Source: Crambe crambe | Taxonomy: Eukaryota > Porifera > Demospongiae > Poecilosclerida > Crambeidae | Length of the DNA: 64,000 nt | NCBI GenBank assembly: GCA_963924555.1 | Contig: OZ004582.1 | Coordinates: 124,001-188,000 of the forward strand | Reading direction: 5' to 3' | Part shown: in pieces, positions 10,591 through 21,225 of the stretch | Layout of the letters: each line of letters starts with the position of its first letter | Numbering within the stretch: position 1 is the stretch's first letter | Notes under the pieces: generated by a model | What the model was told of the DNA's origin: nothing | Databases searched by the model: none | The model's input: the letters and a program-made list of their open reading frames with translations, nothing else | Made by a program: the position numbers and the translations under genes

Positions 10591-11780
10591 TATGGAGTCG
10601 GGGATGCCTGAGGTTTTGCCTCACCTAACCTAGAGAAACCTAGGTTCCCTTAGGGCTAGAAATCGCCCCCATGCCGAGAAACCTTGGCCCTTGAGGGCAA
10701 AATCGATCTCGAAAACTAGGGATTTAAAGAAAACTGAAGAAACCTCAGGTTTAACCTGAGGTTAGGTTTCGAGCCTGAGGGCAAACCTGATAAGCATGGG
10801 GGCCAGGTTCGGTAGCATGAGGGAAATATCCCTAAAGCTACCTTAACCTTGCCCTCATGAGCACCCGGTTATCCCTCGTGGCAACATAACCTGGCCCTTA
10901 GGACTAAAAACTGGTCTTATTTTGAGTTGAGGGATGGTTTTGATGCCACAGGGGTCAGGTTACCAACCTTGGGGGATAACCTACAGTTTTCTTTTGAGCA
11001 AGGCCCTCATGGCATCCCTTATGGATAAAATGGTGCCCTGATGGCTAAAAAAAAGTCCCTTAGGACTAAAAAAATGCCCTCACGGCTAAATTCGAGGCCC
11101 CCATGGTCGTTTTCGACCAATAATCAAACCTGATCAAACCTGATCAAACCTGAGGGGCCCCAAAAATAGCCATGAATGGGTAGAAAACAGTCAGGAGGGA
11201 TAACCTGAGAAGCATGGGGGATAACCTCTGAATAAAATCCCCCCAGGACATTTAACCTTGCCCCCATGAGCACTACAGATCCCCCAGGGGGTGTACATTT
11301 GCCCTTCGGGCCGATTTTGACCTCTAACCTCAACCTAACCTAACCTGAACCTAACCTGAAGAAACCTGAATGGGTGGAAAACAGTCAGGAGGGATAACCT
11401 GAGAAGCATGAGGGATAATTTCGTGGTAATCCAGATGAAAATGCCCCTAGGACAGCTAACCTTGCCCCCATGAGCACTACAGATCCCCCAGGAGGTGTAG
11501 ATTTGCCCTTCGGGCCGATTTGGACCTCTAACCTCAACCTAACCTAACCTGAACCTAACCTGAAGAAACCTGAATGGGTGGAAAACAGTCAGGAGGGATA
11601 ACCTAAGAAGCATGGGGGATAACCTCGGATGAAAATGCCCCCAGGACAGGTAACCCTGCCCCCATGTGCCACAGAGATCCCCTAGGGGGTGTACATATGC
11701 CCTTCAGGCCGATTTGGACCTCTAACCTCAACCTAACCTAACCTGAAGAAACCTGAAGAAACCTGAAGAAACCTGAATGG
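10591..11780. repeat. AACCT/CATGGGGG mosaic with three ~200-bp units
   Basis: The left half (10591-11170) is a loose mosaic of AACCTGAGG, CCCTCATG, CCTTAGGACTAAAA and similar phrases. The right half has three ordered units (starts near 11174, 11368 and 11572) sharing GAATGGGTRGAAAACAG, GTCAGGAGGGATAACC and CTAACCTCAACCTAACC. No gene seen. Confidence 0.85.
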
Positions 11781-11789
11781 GTGGAAAAC

Positions 11790-12070
11790 AGATTCAATAT
11801 AGCCACCTTTACTTAGATGGGGGTTGATATTGGGGCGTTGTGGCTTTTTTGTTATGATCCTTTTGATGTGATATTTTTTCTCCAATGTTAGCTTTATTTG
11901 GTATTCATAATAGCCACCCTTCCTTAGATGGGTAGTCAATATTGGGGTGTGACCTTTTTGTTATCCTCAAATACTGAGAAATAATTGTTTTTTACTTTAG
12001 ATAATTTGGAAAATTTTGATGTGCAAAAGGTGGAATTTAAAATAGCCACCTTTCCTCAGCTTATGGGGGC
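11790..12070. repeat. TAGCCACC keyword array, left
   Basis: Phrases of the type ATAGCCACCTTTCCTTAGATGGG recur three times at about 100-160 bp. The same keyword, more densely packed, occupies 17575-17830 on the far side of the 4.66-kb transposon. Confidence 0.7.
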
Positions 12071-12469
12071 TGGAATTCGTTGTTATCTCATGTTGACTTC
12101 TATTTCATTTTGATGATTTTAATCTGGCTCGTTAACGCGTACGTAAAATGCGCATGCACGTGTGCGTTATTTAGAGTCCGTCCGTGTTGACTATTCTTTG
12201 CATGTGTTGTTTAGCAGTACATATTATATAAGTAGTACAGTTAGTGTTATACTATAAATTGAGCGGGTAATGAGTATAATCTCAATGAAAGGTTCGAGGT
12301 CTATTAATAGTTGGTCGCGCGCGCGCACGAAATAATTATCCAGTTTATGAATGTAGGTTTATTCTAAAATGAATTTTTTGGATGAGTCCAAGGAATTGAG
12401 TTAATTGAGTGAGTCATCAAAGGACCTGCTTCGTTTGTTGGAGAAGGAACCAAAGAAAGTGAAACAGTG
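12071..12469. other. Unassigned AT-rich stretch
   Basis: It contains a GTCGCGCGCGCGC run (about 12312) and no open frame of note. I see no repeat or RNA gene here. Confidence 0.5.
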
Positions 12470-12624
12470 TGAGTTGTTGATGCTATTGAAATTCAATTTT
12501 GACCTTTAGTATCTGAGATATGAACTATTTTATACTTTCAAATGTGTTTTTTATGTATCTTGGAAACTAAAGGTCAAAATTGATTTATATCAGCACTAAT
12601 GAATTACTTACATCACTATTGACA
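12470..12624. repeat. Direct repeat flanking the 4.66-kb transposon, left copy
   Basis: GTTGATGCTATTGAAATTCA through CATCACTATTGACA is matched by 17385-17528 with scattered substitutions. The right copy continues uninterrupted past the insertion point. The repeat is therefore older than the transposon and supplies its empty-site comparison. Confidence 0.85.
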
Positions 12625-12985
12625 TATGTGACAGGATTTAGGAAAAAGGGGAATATCGCGCGCTTATCAATATGCAATAATGACGTGTTTTAGTGTGCTC
12701 AACCAAAAAAAATTTTTTTATTCTAAAAAATTTTTTTCACCTCAAATATATCTTAGATCTTTGGTCTACTTCCATGCCAAGTTTGAAGAGTCAGAAACCA
12801 TTAGAAGTAGGCAAGCGCGCTGTTAGAAGTTTCTTCAAAAACTTACCAAGCGTAAACGAACTCTACGTTATAATTTACGGCTTACGTAAACCTAGTAGTG
12901 CGCGGTTAATCTGGGACTTTCCCTTGTTTAATTTTTTGTTACCACAGTAACCACAAAATACAATTCATAGTAGTATTGAATTTCA

Positions 12986-15801
12986 ATGGCTAAGTATTGT
13001 GCTAGTGAAGCAGCAACAGCTATCAATCAGCTTCTGCAACTCTCTGAAGATGATCAGGAGTCTATGATGGAGGTCATCAGTGATTTCTTTGACCCTTCTT
13101 GCAGAGATGATGAGGAGCAGCTGGATGATGTCAATGACGATTTTGGAATCTCCGAACCTGAAGAGAGAGGTTTATTGCATTTAAGACTTAAATAAGACTT
13201 AAAAATGATTTAAATTGATTGTAGCTGGATATGTTTAAGTTAGAAAATTTTACGGTATTCATACGAGCAAAAGGAGAACAACAAAGTTAAGCTCACTGCT
13301 AAGAAAACTTATGCAACACCATTAATGGCTTTAGTGCTCTTTAGTGCTCATTATAACAAGAGTGATACTGAATTTTTTTTGAGATAGGATGTTAGGAGGT
13401 GTGCATCATTAAGAAAGGGATCTATAGAAGTAATGTTAGATACAACGGATGAATAATTAAATAGATTACACAATACAAAGGATAAGTGTGTACTGTAAAG
13501 AAAGGGGTAGTTGTTAAGTGTGCATTATTAAGAAAGGGATCTAAGTTAGTGCAATGAACGAATAATTAAATTGTAGTACAACAAAGGGTAGTTATGATAA
13601 GTAAACTATCTTACATAGGTACATCTTACCTCCACAATAGTGGTGCACATTTGGTGGATGATGGTGTGCATGGTGATCTTGGGAGGTTTGATGACTGGTT
13701 GGGAGAGAATGGTGAGGTTGGAGTGGCTTGTACAGAGGGAGGGAGTAGTAGCGGTATAGAGGTGGAAAGTGGTAGAGGTGCATGTGATATGAATGGAGGA
13801 GATGGTGACGAGTATGTAGAGTTGAGCACTGAGGAGTTGGTTGAGGAGGCAATGAGGCGTGTGGACTTTGGTGGTGAGGTGGAATTTGAGCTGATGCCGG
13901 GTGAGATGAAGGAAGATTTGTTTGTGGGGCAGTTCATGGAGAGGGGGTGTGGATGTGTGCGGAAAGGAGGTAGGGCATGCTGTGAGCAGTTTGATGTAGA
14001 GCACGTGAAGGATGTCAGACTTTCTTTCAGGGCACTGTCCAGCAGTGAAATGGATATGGCACTCATGGGGCAGCTGATGGCTTTCTCCAACACCAACAGC
14101 TTCACCTCTTCCTTTCACAAGACACCACATGAGAGGAGTAGATCGCACACTGTGTACTACCACCAGGGGAAGTCTATTTGCAATGTGATGTTTCGCTTCT
14201 TGCATGGGATCAGCAAGAATAAGCTCTACAACATCACCAGATCCCTCATAGAAAACGGACTGACTCCTAGGGTGCATGGCAACACGAAGCGACTTCCAGT
14301 GCATACCATCACATTGAAGTCAGTGGAGTATGTTGTTCGTTTTCTTTTGAATTTTGCTGAACAGCATGCTCTGCTTCTGCCTGGTCGTGTGCCTGGATAC
14401 AGTAGGGATGACATCAAGTTGCTGCCATCAAGCACTACGAAGAGAGCAATCTGGAAGGTGTACAAAGAGGCTGCTGCAGTAGAGGACTCCATCCAGACTA
14501 TAGCTTACTCCACTTTCTGTCACCTTTGGAGAAAGCAGCTTCCATCGATTCGTCTGATGAAGCCGATGACAGACCTTTGTTGGACTTGCCAGCAGAACAG
14601 TTCAGCAATCCTGAAGGCTGCAAATTGTCCTGAGAGGCAGAAGTCCAGTGTGGTGGAGGCAGCACAGGAACACCTCAGGATTGTTCAAATTGAGCGGTCC
14701 TTCTATAAGACCACCTGTGATGACTGTAAGAAGAGCATCCGGGAATTCTTTACCAACAGCAATGACTTCCAGCCACCTCCTCTTGCATCACAATCACCTG
14801 CCAATTCACGAGACATCAAGGCTCACTACAGCTTTGACTATGCTCAGCAAGTTCACTTTCCATCAGACCCGTTACAGCCTGGTCCAATTTACTTCTTGAC
14901 ACCTCGGAAGTGCTCTGTATTTGGAGTGAATTGTGAAGCTTTGCCACGCCAAGTGAATTTTCTGTGTGATGAGGCTGGTGATTGTGGAAAGGGAGCAAAT
15001 ACTGTCATAAGTCAACTCGATTTCTTTTTCAACCATCATGGTCTTGGAGAGAAGGAGGTATTCCTCCATGCTGACAACTGCAGCGGCCAGAATAAAAACA
15101 ACTTTATGTTGTGGTATCTGGCCTGGCGTGCAATGACAGGACGGCACACCCAGATTACCTTATCCTTTCTTGTGGTGGGGCATACCAAGTTCTCCCCAGA
15201 CTGGTGCTTTGGTCTGTTCAAACGGCTCTATCGAAGGACCAAATTGGGGAGCTTGCAGGCCATTGCACAGGTTGTCAACAACTCGGCTCAGTGCAACTTT
15301 GCCCAACTCGTTTGCACCGAAGATGGTACTACTGTCGTTCCTGTGTTCGACTGGTCATCTTTTTTTGCCACTCGTTTCAGGAAACTTCCTGGGATCAAAA
15401 AGATTCATCACTTAAGGTTTCCGAGTAGTGATCCTGGAGTGGTGTACGTGAAGACACACTCAGATGAGGAGGAGGTGAAGTTCAACCTATTGAAGAAGTC
15501 TTCTCAGATGTCACCAGATCCCAGTGAATATCCTGAGCGAGTGCAACCAAAGGGTCTTTCTGCAGAGCGACAGTGGTATCTTTTTGACCAGATCAGAGAG
15601 TTCTGTCCCGAGGGAGATCGCGATGTCACCTGTCCCCGACCTTCTGTACCAAAGCCAGGAAGTAGAGCTGGTACCCCAGTTGCTGAAGGTACGAATGAGG
15701 AGGAAGTTGTAGCTTCTCCCCCAGCGAAGAAGAGCAGACGCTGTGGTACCTGTAGGGAAGAAGGTCATAACAGCAGGTCGTGTCCAAACAAGGAGCACTG
15801 A
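12986..15801 (+). CDS. Putative DDE-type transposase with C-terminal zinc knuckle
   Basis: Exon 1 (12986-13169) encodes an acidic start (ATG at 12986, then Leu/Asp/Glu-rich). A GT-AG intron 13170-13618 keeps frame, and exon 2 runs 13619-15801. A start at 13594 inside the intron is the alternative. The core has SFDYAQQVHFP, then GPIYFLTPRKC, then HADNCSGQNKNN, then GHTKFSPDW. These conserved Asp residues look like the first and later acids of an RNase H-fold nuclease. I associate this arrangement with an uncharacterised transposon-borne family (I believe DUF7869), from memory. The C-terminus has CGTCREEGHNSRSC, a C-x2-C-x4-H-x4-C knuckle of the DNA/RNA-binding kind. The Cys-rich WTCQQ and CDDCKK pairs lie mid-protein. 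The frame is intact over about 790 codons, unlike the other transposases here. Confidence 0.75.
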
Positions 15802-17247
15802 GTATGAGTTGTTGCAATCACAGTCTGGACTTCAGTTTCTTTACTTATTTTTGTTCCACGCTCTTGACTAGGTCTGGAGGAGCACACACATCATGGTTAA
15901 CTTTAATTTTACACTGAGGCTTCTCAGCTATGCACATACCCTGCAGTTTTTTTTCTTTTTACCCCCTAATACACTGGCATAGCTAGGAAATGCACATTTC
16001 ATGCCTTAATTTTAAGTTCCACAAGCTAAATACCAAAAAACAGTTAAACTTTTTCTTTGATACTTCGCTCTGACCAAGTGTTTAGGGAATGCACACACAT
16101 GCAGTTTGTTTCTTACCTGTATTGTCTCTTACTCTTGACAGTTTTTATCTTAGTTATTTATTTTACGGCCCAAACTTGGTTAGAGGAGCACACATAACAT
16201 GCTTTATTTCCTATTTTAACGTGAGGTATCTACCCCACTATGCATAAGCCATGCAGTTAATATTTTGTTACCTCCTAACCCGTGCCAGCGTAAAAGGGAC
16301 TACACATCTGCCTTATTTAAGTTCCACAAGCACCAGCACCAAAAAACAAATTACTTTTCAGTCTTCCCACGCTCCAGACCTGTCTAAGGGGAACACACAC
16401 AGCCATGCAGTTACTTTTTATTTCAAAGGATCTGGGTATGAAGAGGGTGGTAGGGAGGGGGGCCAGCGATGCAGTGTCACTTTTTCGCGACAGTGCTGGC
16501 CATCACCTAATTACTGGGTGCAAGAACACTGCTAGTCACAGGCCTCAATAAAACACACCCAGATCCTTTTTTGACACATCCAGATCAGCTCATTACAAAA
16601 GAACACGACATCAATAAGTGAGGTACCTAACTTTACAATAAAGTTCTTACCCCATGTGTTCTTGATCCTTTCTCATGGTAGATTACAAGGTTACAAGCTA
16701 AAAAGCATAACATACAAGGTATCTTACAGCTTCAGCTTAACAAAGTAACTCACCTAATTGTAGTGCTTCATCCTCTCTGCTTCAGAATAGCCTATTTTTA
16801 AGGTTATAGAAGCGCTAGAGACAAGCGAAATAGCAGTTACTTGGTAAGCTTCATAAACAGTTAAATTTCAATACTGCCCTTTAAAAAATTACCTCTTGTA
16901 TTCTTCCAGTAGTAGTTCATTTCCAGACTTAGTCAGTTGCTAGCGGTAGGGTTACATGAATGACTAAACACATACAAAAGAAAGCTTCCTTCTCCTTCCT
17001 TTCTTGCTACCACGCGGTTACATTTAAATCAATGATGTAATCCATAACGCGGAACTACGTGAAAGATTACGGACCAGGACTAAAGAAGAGGAAATGAAGT
17101 AATCAATGATTTAACTTCCTCCTGAGGCAAAGAATTTCAGCGCGTGTAACTTAGTGATCGTTTAGAATTTGGCTTCGGGCCTAGTACCAATCTACTCCCC
17201 GATGTATGAACTACCTCGCTATGTAAATAACTCAATTTTAAATTTTT
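15802..17247 (+). other. 3' non-coding part of the transposon
   Basis: Between about 15850 and 16420 an imperfect unit (landmarks GAGGAGCACACACAT, ATGCAGTT, TTCCACAAGC) recurs three to four times. CAATAAAAC near 16546 could be the polyadenylation signal. The remainder (16560-17247) has no repeats or frames I can name. Confidence 0.55.
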
Positions 17248-17384
17248 GCGCGATATTCCCCTTTTTTCCAAATCCTGTCACATATAAAGATTTTTAAAAA
17301 ATTTTTCCTTAAGAAAAAACTTAGAAATTTTTTTGAATTATTTATTGTCCTTTATTCATATCAATTGTGATGTAAGGATTTTGT

Positions 17385-17528
17385 TGATGCTATTAAAATT
17401 CACAATTGACCTTTAGTTTCTTAGATATGAACTATTTCATGCTTTCATGTATTTTTTATGTATCTCGGAAACTAAAGGCCAAAATTGATTTATATCAGCA
17501 TTAATGAATTACTTACATCACTATTGAC
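17385..17528. repeat. Direct repeat flanking the transposon, right (unfilled) copy
   Basis: Diverged copy of 12470-12624, continuing through CATCACTATTGACAAATAAA. It serves as the related empty site. Confidence 0.85.
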
Positions 17529-17574
17529 AAATAAAGATTAAAAAAATTTTCCTTATAAAAAAATTTTTGAATTA

Positions 17575-17832
17575 TTTTTAGCCACTTTTTTAAAAATAGC
17601 CACCTTCCTTGTATTTTTTGGGCCACCTTTCAGAAAAAAGGCCACATTTGCTCAATTTCCTCGAAAAAATTTAGCCACCTTTGCAAAAAAGGCCACACAT
17701 TCAATTTTTCCTAAAATATTTTTTTAGCCACCCAAAAATTTTTTTAGCCACCCTGGGAAATTTTTTGCCACTTTTTTGCCAAAAATGGGCCACTTTAAAG
17801 TGAAGTAGCCATCTTTTTAGCCACTAGAGAAG
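17575..17832. repeat. TAGCCACC keyword array, right
   Basis: GCCACC or GCCACTT recurs about a dozen times, separated by runs of A or T. Bases 17283-17384 are the transposon's right flank, TTTTTAAAAAATTTTTCC and similar. The array ends at the CCCTAG tract 17833-17853. Confidence 0.75.
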
Positions 17833-17855
17833 GCCCTAGCCCTAGCCCTGGGCGT

Positions 17856-19075
17856 CAATTGGGTATGGTGGGCATCAATTGGAGAAATGTCGCGTAATTG
17901 GTAAAAAGAAAATAATTGACATGTGCAATTGTCGTAAATGTGTGGGTGTGTTAAGAAAAGTTTAATAAAATGTGGGTGAATATTTTGAAAGTTAATATTG
18001 AAGGGATTGTGGATAGTTGGAACATTATCGATATGGACAAAATATGCATATGAGCAGAAAGTTTACACAGAGAGCAATGCTATAATATCAAAATTATCTA
18101 TATTTCAAAAGTTATGATAGCAAGAAGTCACCATCAATTATGAATAGGTTGGAACTTTGAAGACCCATTACAATTTATTTTAAAAAATTGTCAGAATGGA
18201 GAAAATAAGCATATGATCAGAAAGCATACATAAAGAGCAGTGCTATGGTATGAAAATTATATGTATATACTTGATATTTCAAAAGTTATGATAGCCAGAA
18301 GTCACCATCAGTTATGAGTAGGTTGGAACTTTGACGACCCTTATTATTTTGAAAATTGTCGGAATAGATAAAGTAAGCATATGAACAGAAAGCTTACGTA
18401 AAGAGCAATGCTATGATATCGAAATTATCTGTGTGCACTTGATATTTCAAAAGTTATGATAGCAAGAATTCACCATCAATTATGAATAGGTTGGAACTTT
18501 GAAGACCCATTAATCAGAAAGCATACATAAAGAGCAGTGCTATAGTATGAAAATTATATGTATATACTTGATATTTCAAAAGTTATGATAGCCAGAAATC
18601 ACCATCAGTTATGAGTAGGTTGGAACTTTGACGACCCTTTACCATTATTTTAAAAATTGTAGGAATAGAGAAAGTAAGCATATGAACAGAAAGCTTACGT
18701 AAAGAGCAATGCTATGATATCGAAATTATCTGTGTGCACTTGATATTTCAAAAGTTATGTTAGTATGAATTATTAGTCAGCTATTGAAGACCTTTTACGA
18801 TATATTTTCGAAATTATCAGTATGGCTAAACTAAGCATATTGATAGAAAGCTTAAACAGAGAGCAATGCTATTATATGGAAATCTTTTCTATTTTCTTTA
18901 TATTTCAAAAGTTTTGATCGAATGAAAGTATTGTGGGTATCATTTAAATTATACATGTGATCGGAAAGTACACACAGAGAGCAATGTATTGATATTAAAA
19001 TGATCCGTATAGACTAAAACATTATGAGAGCGAAAAGAAAATTTCTATATTATACAGGTACCGTCTATGTGTATA
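17856..19075. repeat. ~170-bp satellite, about six monomers
   Basis: The landmark TTTCAAAAGTTATGATAG appears near 18106, 18280, 18449, 18577, 18749 and 18906 (spacings about 174, 169, 128, 172 and 157). Each is followed by GAACTTTGAMGACCC and TAAGCATATGAACAGAAAGC. Monomers are moderately diverged. The left 200 bp (17856-18050) has GGCGTCAATTGG phrases and degenerate satellite. Confidence 0.85.
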
Positions 19076-19353
19076 TTAAAGTTAGCTGAAATGGTACGAC
19101 TGGCTCGGTTTGAGGTTACAACCGATGCAGACTGGGGCAAAGTACGTCCTTGCTACCAGGAACTCTGATAATGCAGTGAAGTATCTTTTTCCACCCTTGT
19201 AACCATCCAATCTGGAGGCAAGTTTCCAATGTTTTTGTATTTTATGATGTAGCAATGATGCAGCCCTTGTTATATAGGAATGGTGAATCTCAAGGCAAGT
19301 GTAACTGTCCAATCGTGAGACAAGTTTCCAATCGCACGTTTCCACACCCGGTT
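19076..19353. other. Unassigned stretch
   Basis: The phrase GTATATTAAAGTTAG also occurs, diverged, near 49240, so this is probably transposon-derived. No supported gene. Confidence 0.4.
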
Positions 19354-20210
19354 AGGGGGTGTCTCCAAACTATTTTTGGAAAATATAATGTCATAGACAT
19401 TATGTTCTGACCCCTCCCTCCCCCACCTTGTAGCGTCCCATAGTCGTTAGGCTATTGGCATAGACTAAAATCATATAGTTATAGTATGACGTGTATGAGA
19501 AAAACTGATTCATGCTATTAGCTTTTCAAACAAACGGGGCAAACGAAATCGATGAAGCTTCCACCCACGTGTCTCCTTCGTCTTTCTCTCCAAAATCACA
19601 AACAATGCACACTTCTTTATCGGTTGATGATAGCTAGGTTTGCCAACAGCTGTAGCAGACGTGGGTTTTCCAGTTACTGCAGCTATTGTGGATCCACCAG
19701 TCGAAGTAGGTTCACCGACAGCCGTAGCAGACGTTGGTCTGCTGTGGCTGTCATGGATCCACCGGTTGCTGTAGTTATTATGTACCCACCAGATGTGGAC
19801 CCACCAGTTGCTATAGCTGATGTGGATCCACCAGTTGCTGTAGTTAATGTGGATCCATCGGTTGCTGTAGCTGATGTGGATCCACCAGTTGCTATATCCA
19901 CCGGTTGCTGTAGTTAATATGGACCCACCAGTTGCTGTAGCTGATGTGGACCCACCAGTTGCTATAGCTGATGTGGATCCACCGGTTGCTGTAGTGCTGT
20001 AGCTGTTTGGATCCACCAGTTGCTGTGGCAGTTGTGGATGCCTTGCCAAATAGGGTTGCCTTGCTAAATAGGGTTGTCTGCACAGCCATGGGATCTTATT
20101 TGCTTCTTGTTTGCTTCGTCGGCATAACTATTAACGTCATGTGACTTACCCCCTCCCCCCAAACATCAAAATGACATTTTATTGTCCAAAAATACTTTGG
20201 AGACGCCCCT
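19354..20210 (-). mobile_element. Non-autonomous element with ~40-bp inverted ends
   Basis: 19354-19393 (AGGGGGTGTCTCCAAAC...) matches the reverse complement of 20172-20210 (AGGGGCGTCTCCAAAG...) at roughly 87 percent. No convincing target duplication is visible. A 27-bp minisatellite fills much of the interior. Confidence 0.6.
19510..20089 (-). pseudogene. Repeat protein of the 857-bp element
   Basis: An ATG near the right end (20089) starts MAVQTTLFSKATLFGKAS and runs into about thirteen 9-residue repeats of the type ATATGGSTS. A separate frame ends with a Lys/Arg-rich tail (GWKLHRFRLPRLFEKLIA) before a stop near 19510. The repeat tract changes frame at least once near 20000, so the reading frame is broken. 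The DNA repeat is 27 bp (CCACCAGTTGCTGTAG core on +). Function unknown, and the frame may only reflect the 27-bp period being a multiple of three. Confidence 0.35.
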
Positions 20211-20299
20211 TCAGTGAAATTTTAAAGGAACTCCAACAATGCAGCCTTACAATATTGATTTAAAATACAATGGTTCATGAGGATTGACTACTCTTTTGC

Positions 20300-21225
20300 C
20301 TGTATTCACCCCTTTAATACAGGCAAACCTGCAGTAACCTCCTGTAACCTGCAGTAACCTCCTTTAACCTTCTGTAACCTGCAGTAACCTCCTGTAACCT
20401 GCAGTAACCTCATGGAACCTCCTGTAACCTGTAGTAACCTCTACTGTAACCTGCAGTAACCTCCTATAACCTGCAGTAACCTCCTGTAACCTGCAGTAAC
20501 CTCATGCAGTAACCTCTACTGTAACCTGCAGTAACCTCCTGTAACCTGCAGTAACCTCATGGAACCTCCTGTAACCTGCAGTAACCTCTACTGTAACCTG
20601 CAGTAACCTCCTGTAACCTGCAGTAACCTCCTGTAACCTCTAGTAACCTCCTGTAGCCTGCAGTAACCTCTGGTAACCTACTGTAACCTCCTGTAACCTC
20701 CTGTAACCTGCAGTAACCTCCGGTAACCTGCAGTAACCTCCGATAACCTCCTGTAACCTGCAGTAACCTCTGGTAACCTCCTGTAACCTGCAGTAACCTC
20801 CTATAACCTCCTGTAACCTGCAGTAACCTCTGGTAACCTCCAGTAACCTCTGGTAACCTACTCAGTGGAGTAGGAATAGGGGGGCCACTGCCCCCCAATA
20901 CTATAGATGGAGCCCCCCCAATAGTATGTACTGCTAACTTGAGTAAAGATCAAGCACCAAGCAATTACATGCATGAATGCTGTCATTGCAGTGTGATGTC
21001 AGCAATTTCACTGCTGCTTTCTGACTGCATATGCTCAATTTAATGTTAGAAAAATTGTTGCTATTACTGTGATTAACTTATTATTGCCCCCCCCCCCCCA
21101 ATAAATTTTCTATTCCTACTCCACTGCTACTCTAACCTCCTGTAACCTCCTGTAACCTCCTGTAACATGCTGTAACCTGCTGTAACCTGCAGTAACCTCC
21201 TGTAACCTGCAGTAACTTTCATTCG
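20300..21225. repeat. 10-bp GTAACCTNCW array
   Basis: Dozens of units alternate GTAACCTGCA and GTAACCTCCT. They are interrupted at 20863-21126 by a MITE and resume to about 21215. Confidence 0.92.
20863..21126. mobile_element. 264-bp MITE with hAT-like ends
   Basis: CAGTGGAGTAGGAATAG (20863-20879) is repeated perfectly in reverse complement at 21110-21126. The flanks share CTACT (20858-20862 and 21127-21131). CAGTG-type ends are typical of hAT elements, but an 8-bp duplication is not seen. The interior has opposing G and C runs. Confidence 0.7.

Larger units (their letters stand above)
12627..17282 (+). mobile_element. 4,656-bp DNA transposon with 35-bp inverted ends
   Basis: The left end 12627-12661 begins TGTGACAGGATTTAGG. 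It matches the reverse complement of 17248-17282 at 33 of 35 bases. TA lies immediately outside both ends (12625-12626 and 17283-17284; ATAT if the ends are drawn 1 bp in). Removing the element and one TA gives GACATATAAAGATT, which differs by one base from GACAAATAAAGATT in the related repeat at 17527-17540. Boundaries and a 2-bp (or 4-bp) target duplication are thus supported internally. It carries one two-exon gene on the + strand. I cannot place it firmly in a named superfamily. Confidence 0.85.

Noticed and set aside
13606-14304. 232-codon minus-strand frame opposite the transposase
   Set aside because: A shadow of the plus-strand exon: His/Ser/Thr-rich with no motifs, while the plus strand has conserved motifs and consistent splicing.
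12470-17528. Flanking direct repeats as LTRs of a retrotransposon
   Set aside because: The right copy continues across the insertion point and lies 100 bp outside the element. The inverted ends and TA duplication define a DNA transposon instead.
5537-17853. CCCTAG tracts as true telomere repeats
   Set aside because: The unit is CCCTAG, not CCCTAA. Runs are two to four units and lie internally, in both orientations across the window.
20557-20898. 113-codon minus-strand frame of TGGYxRL repeats
   Set aside because: A direct product of the 10-bp GTAACCTNCW array.
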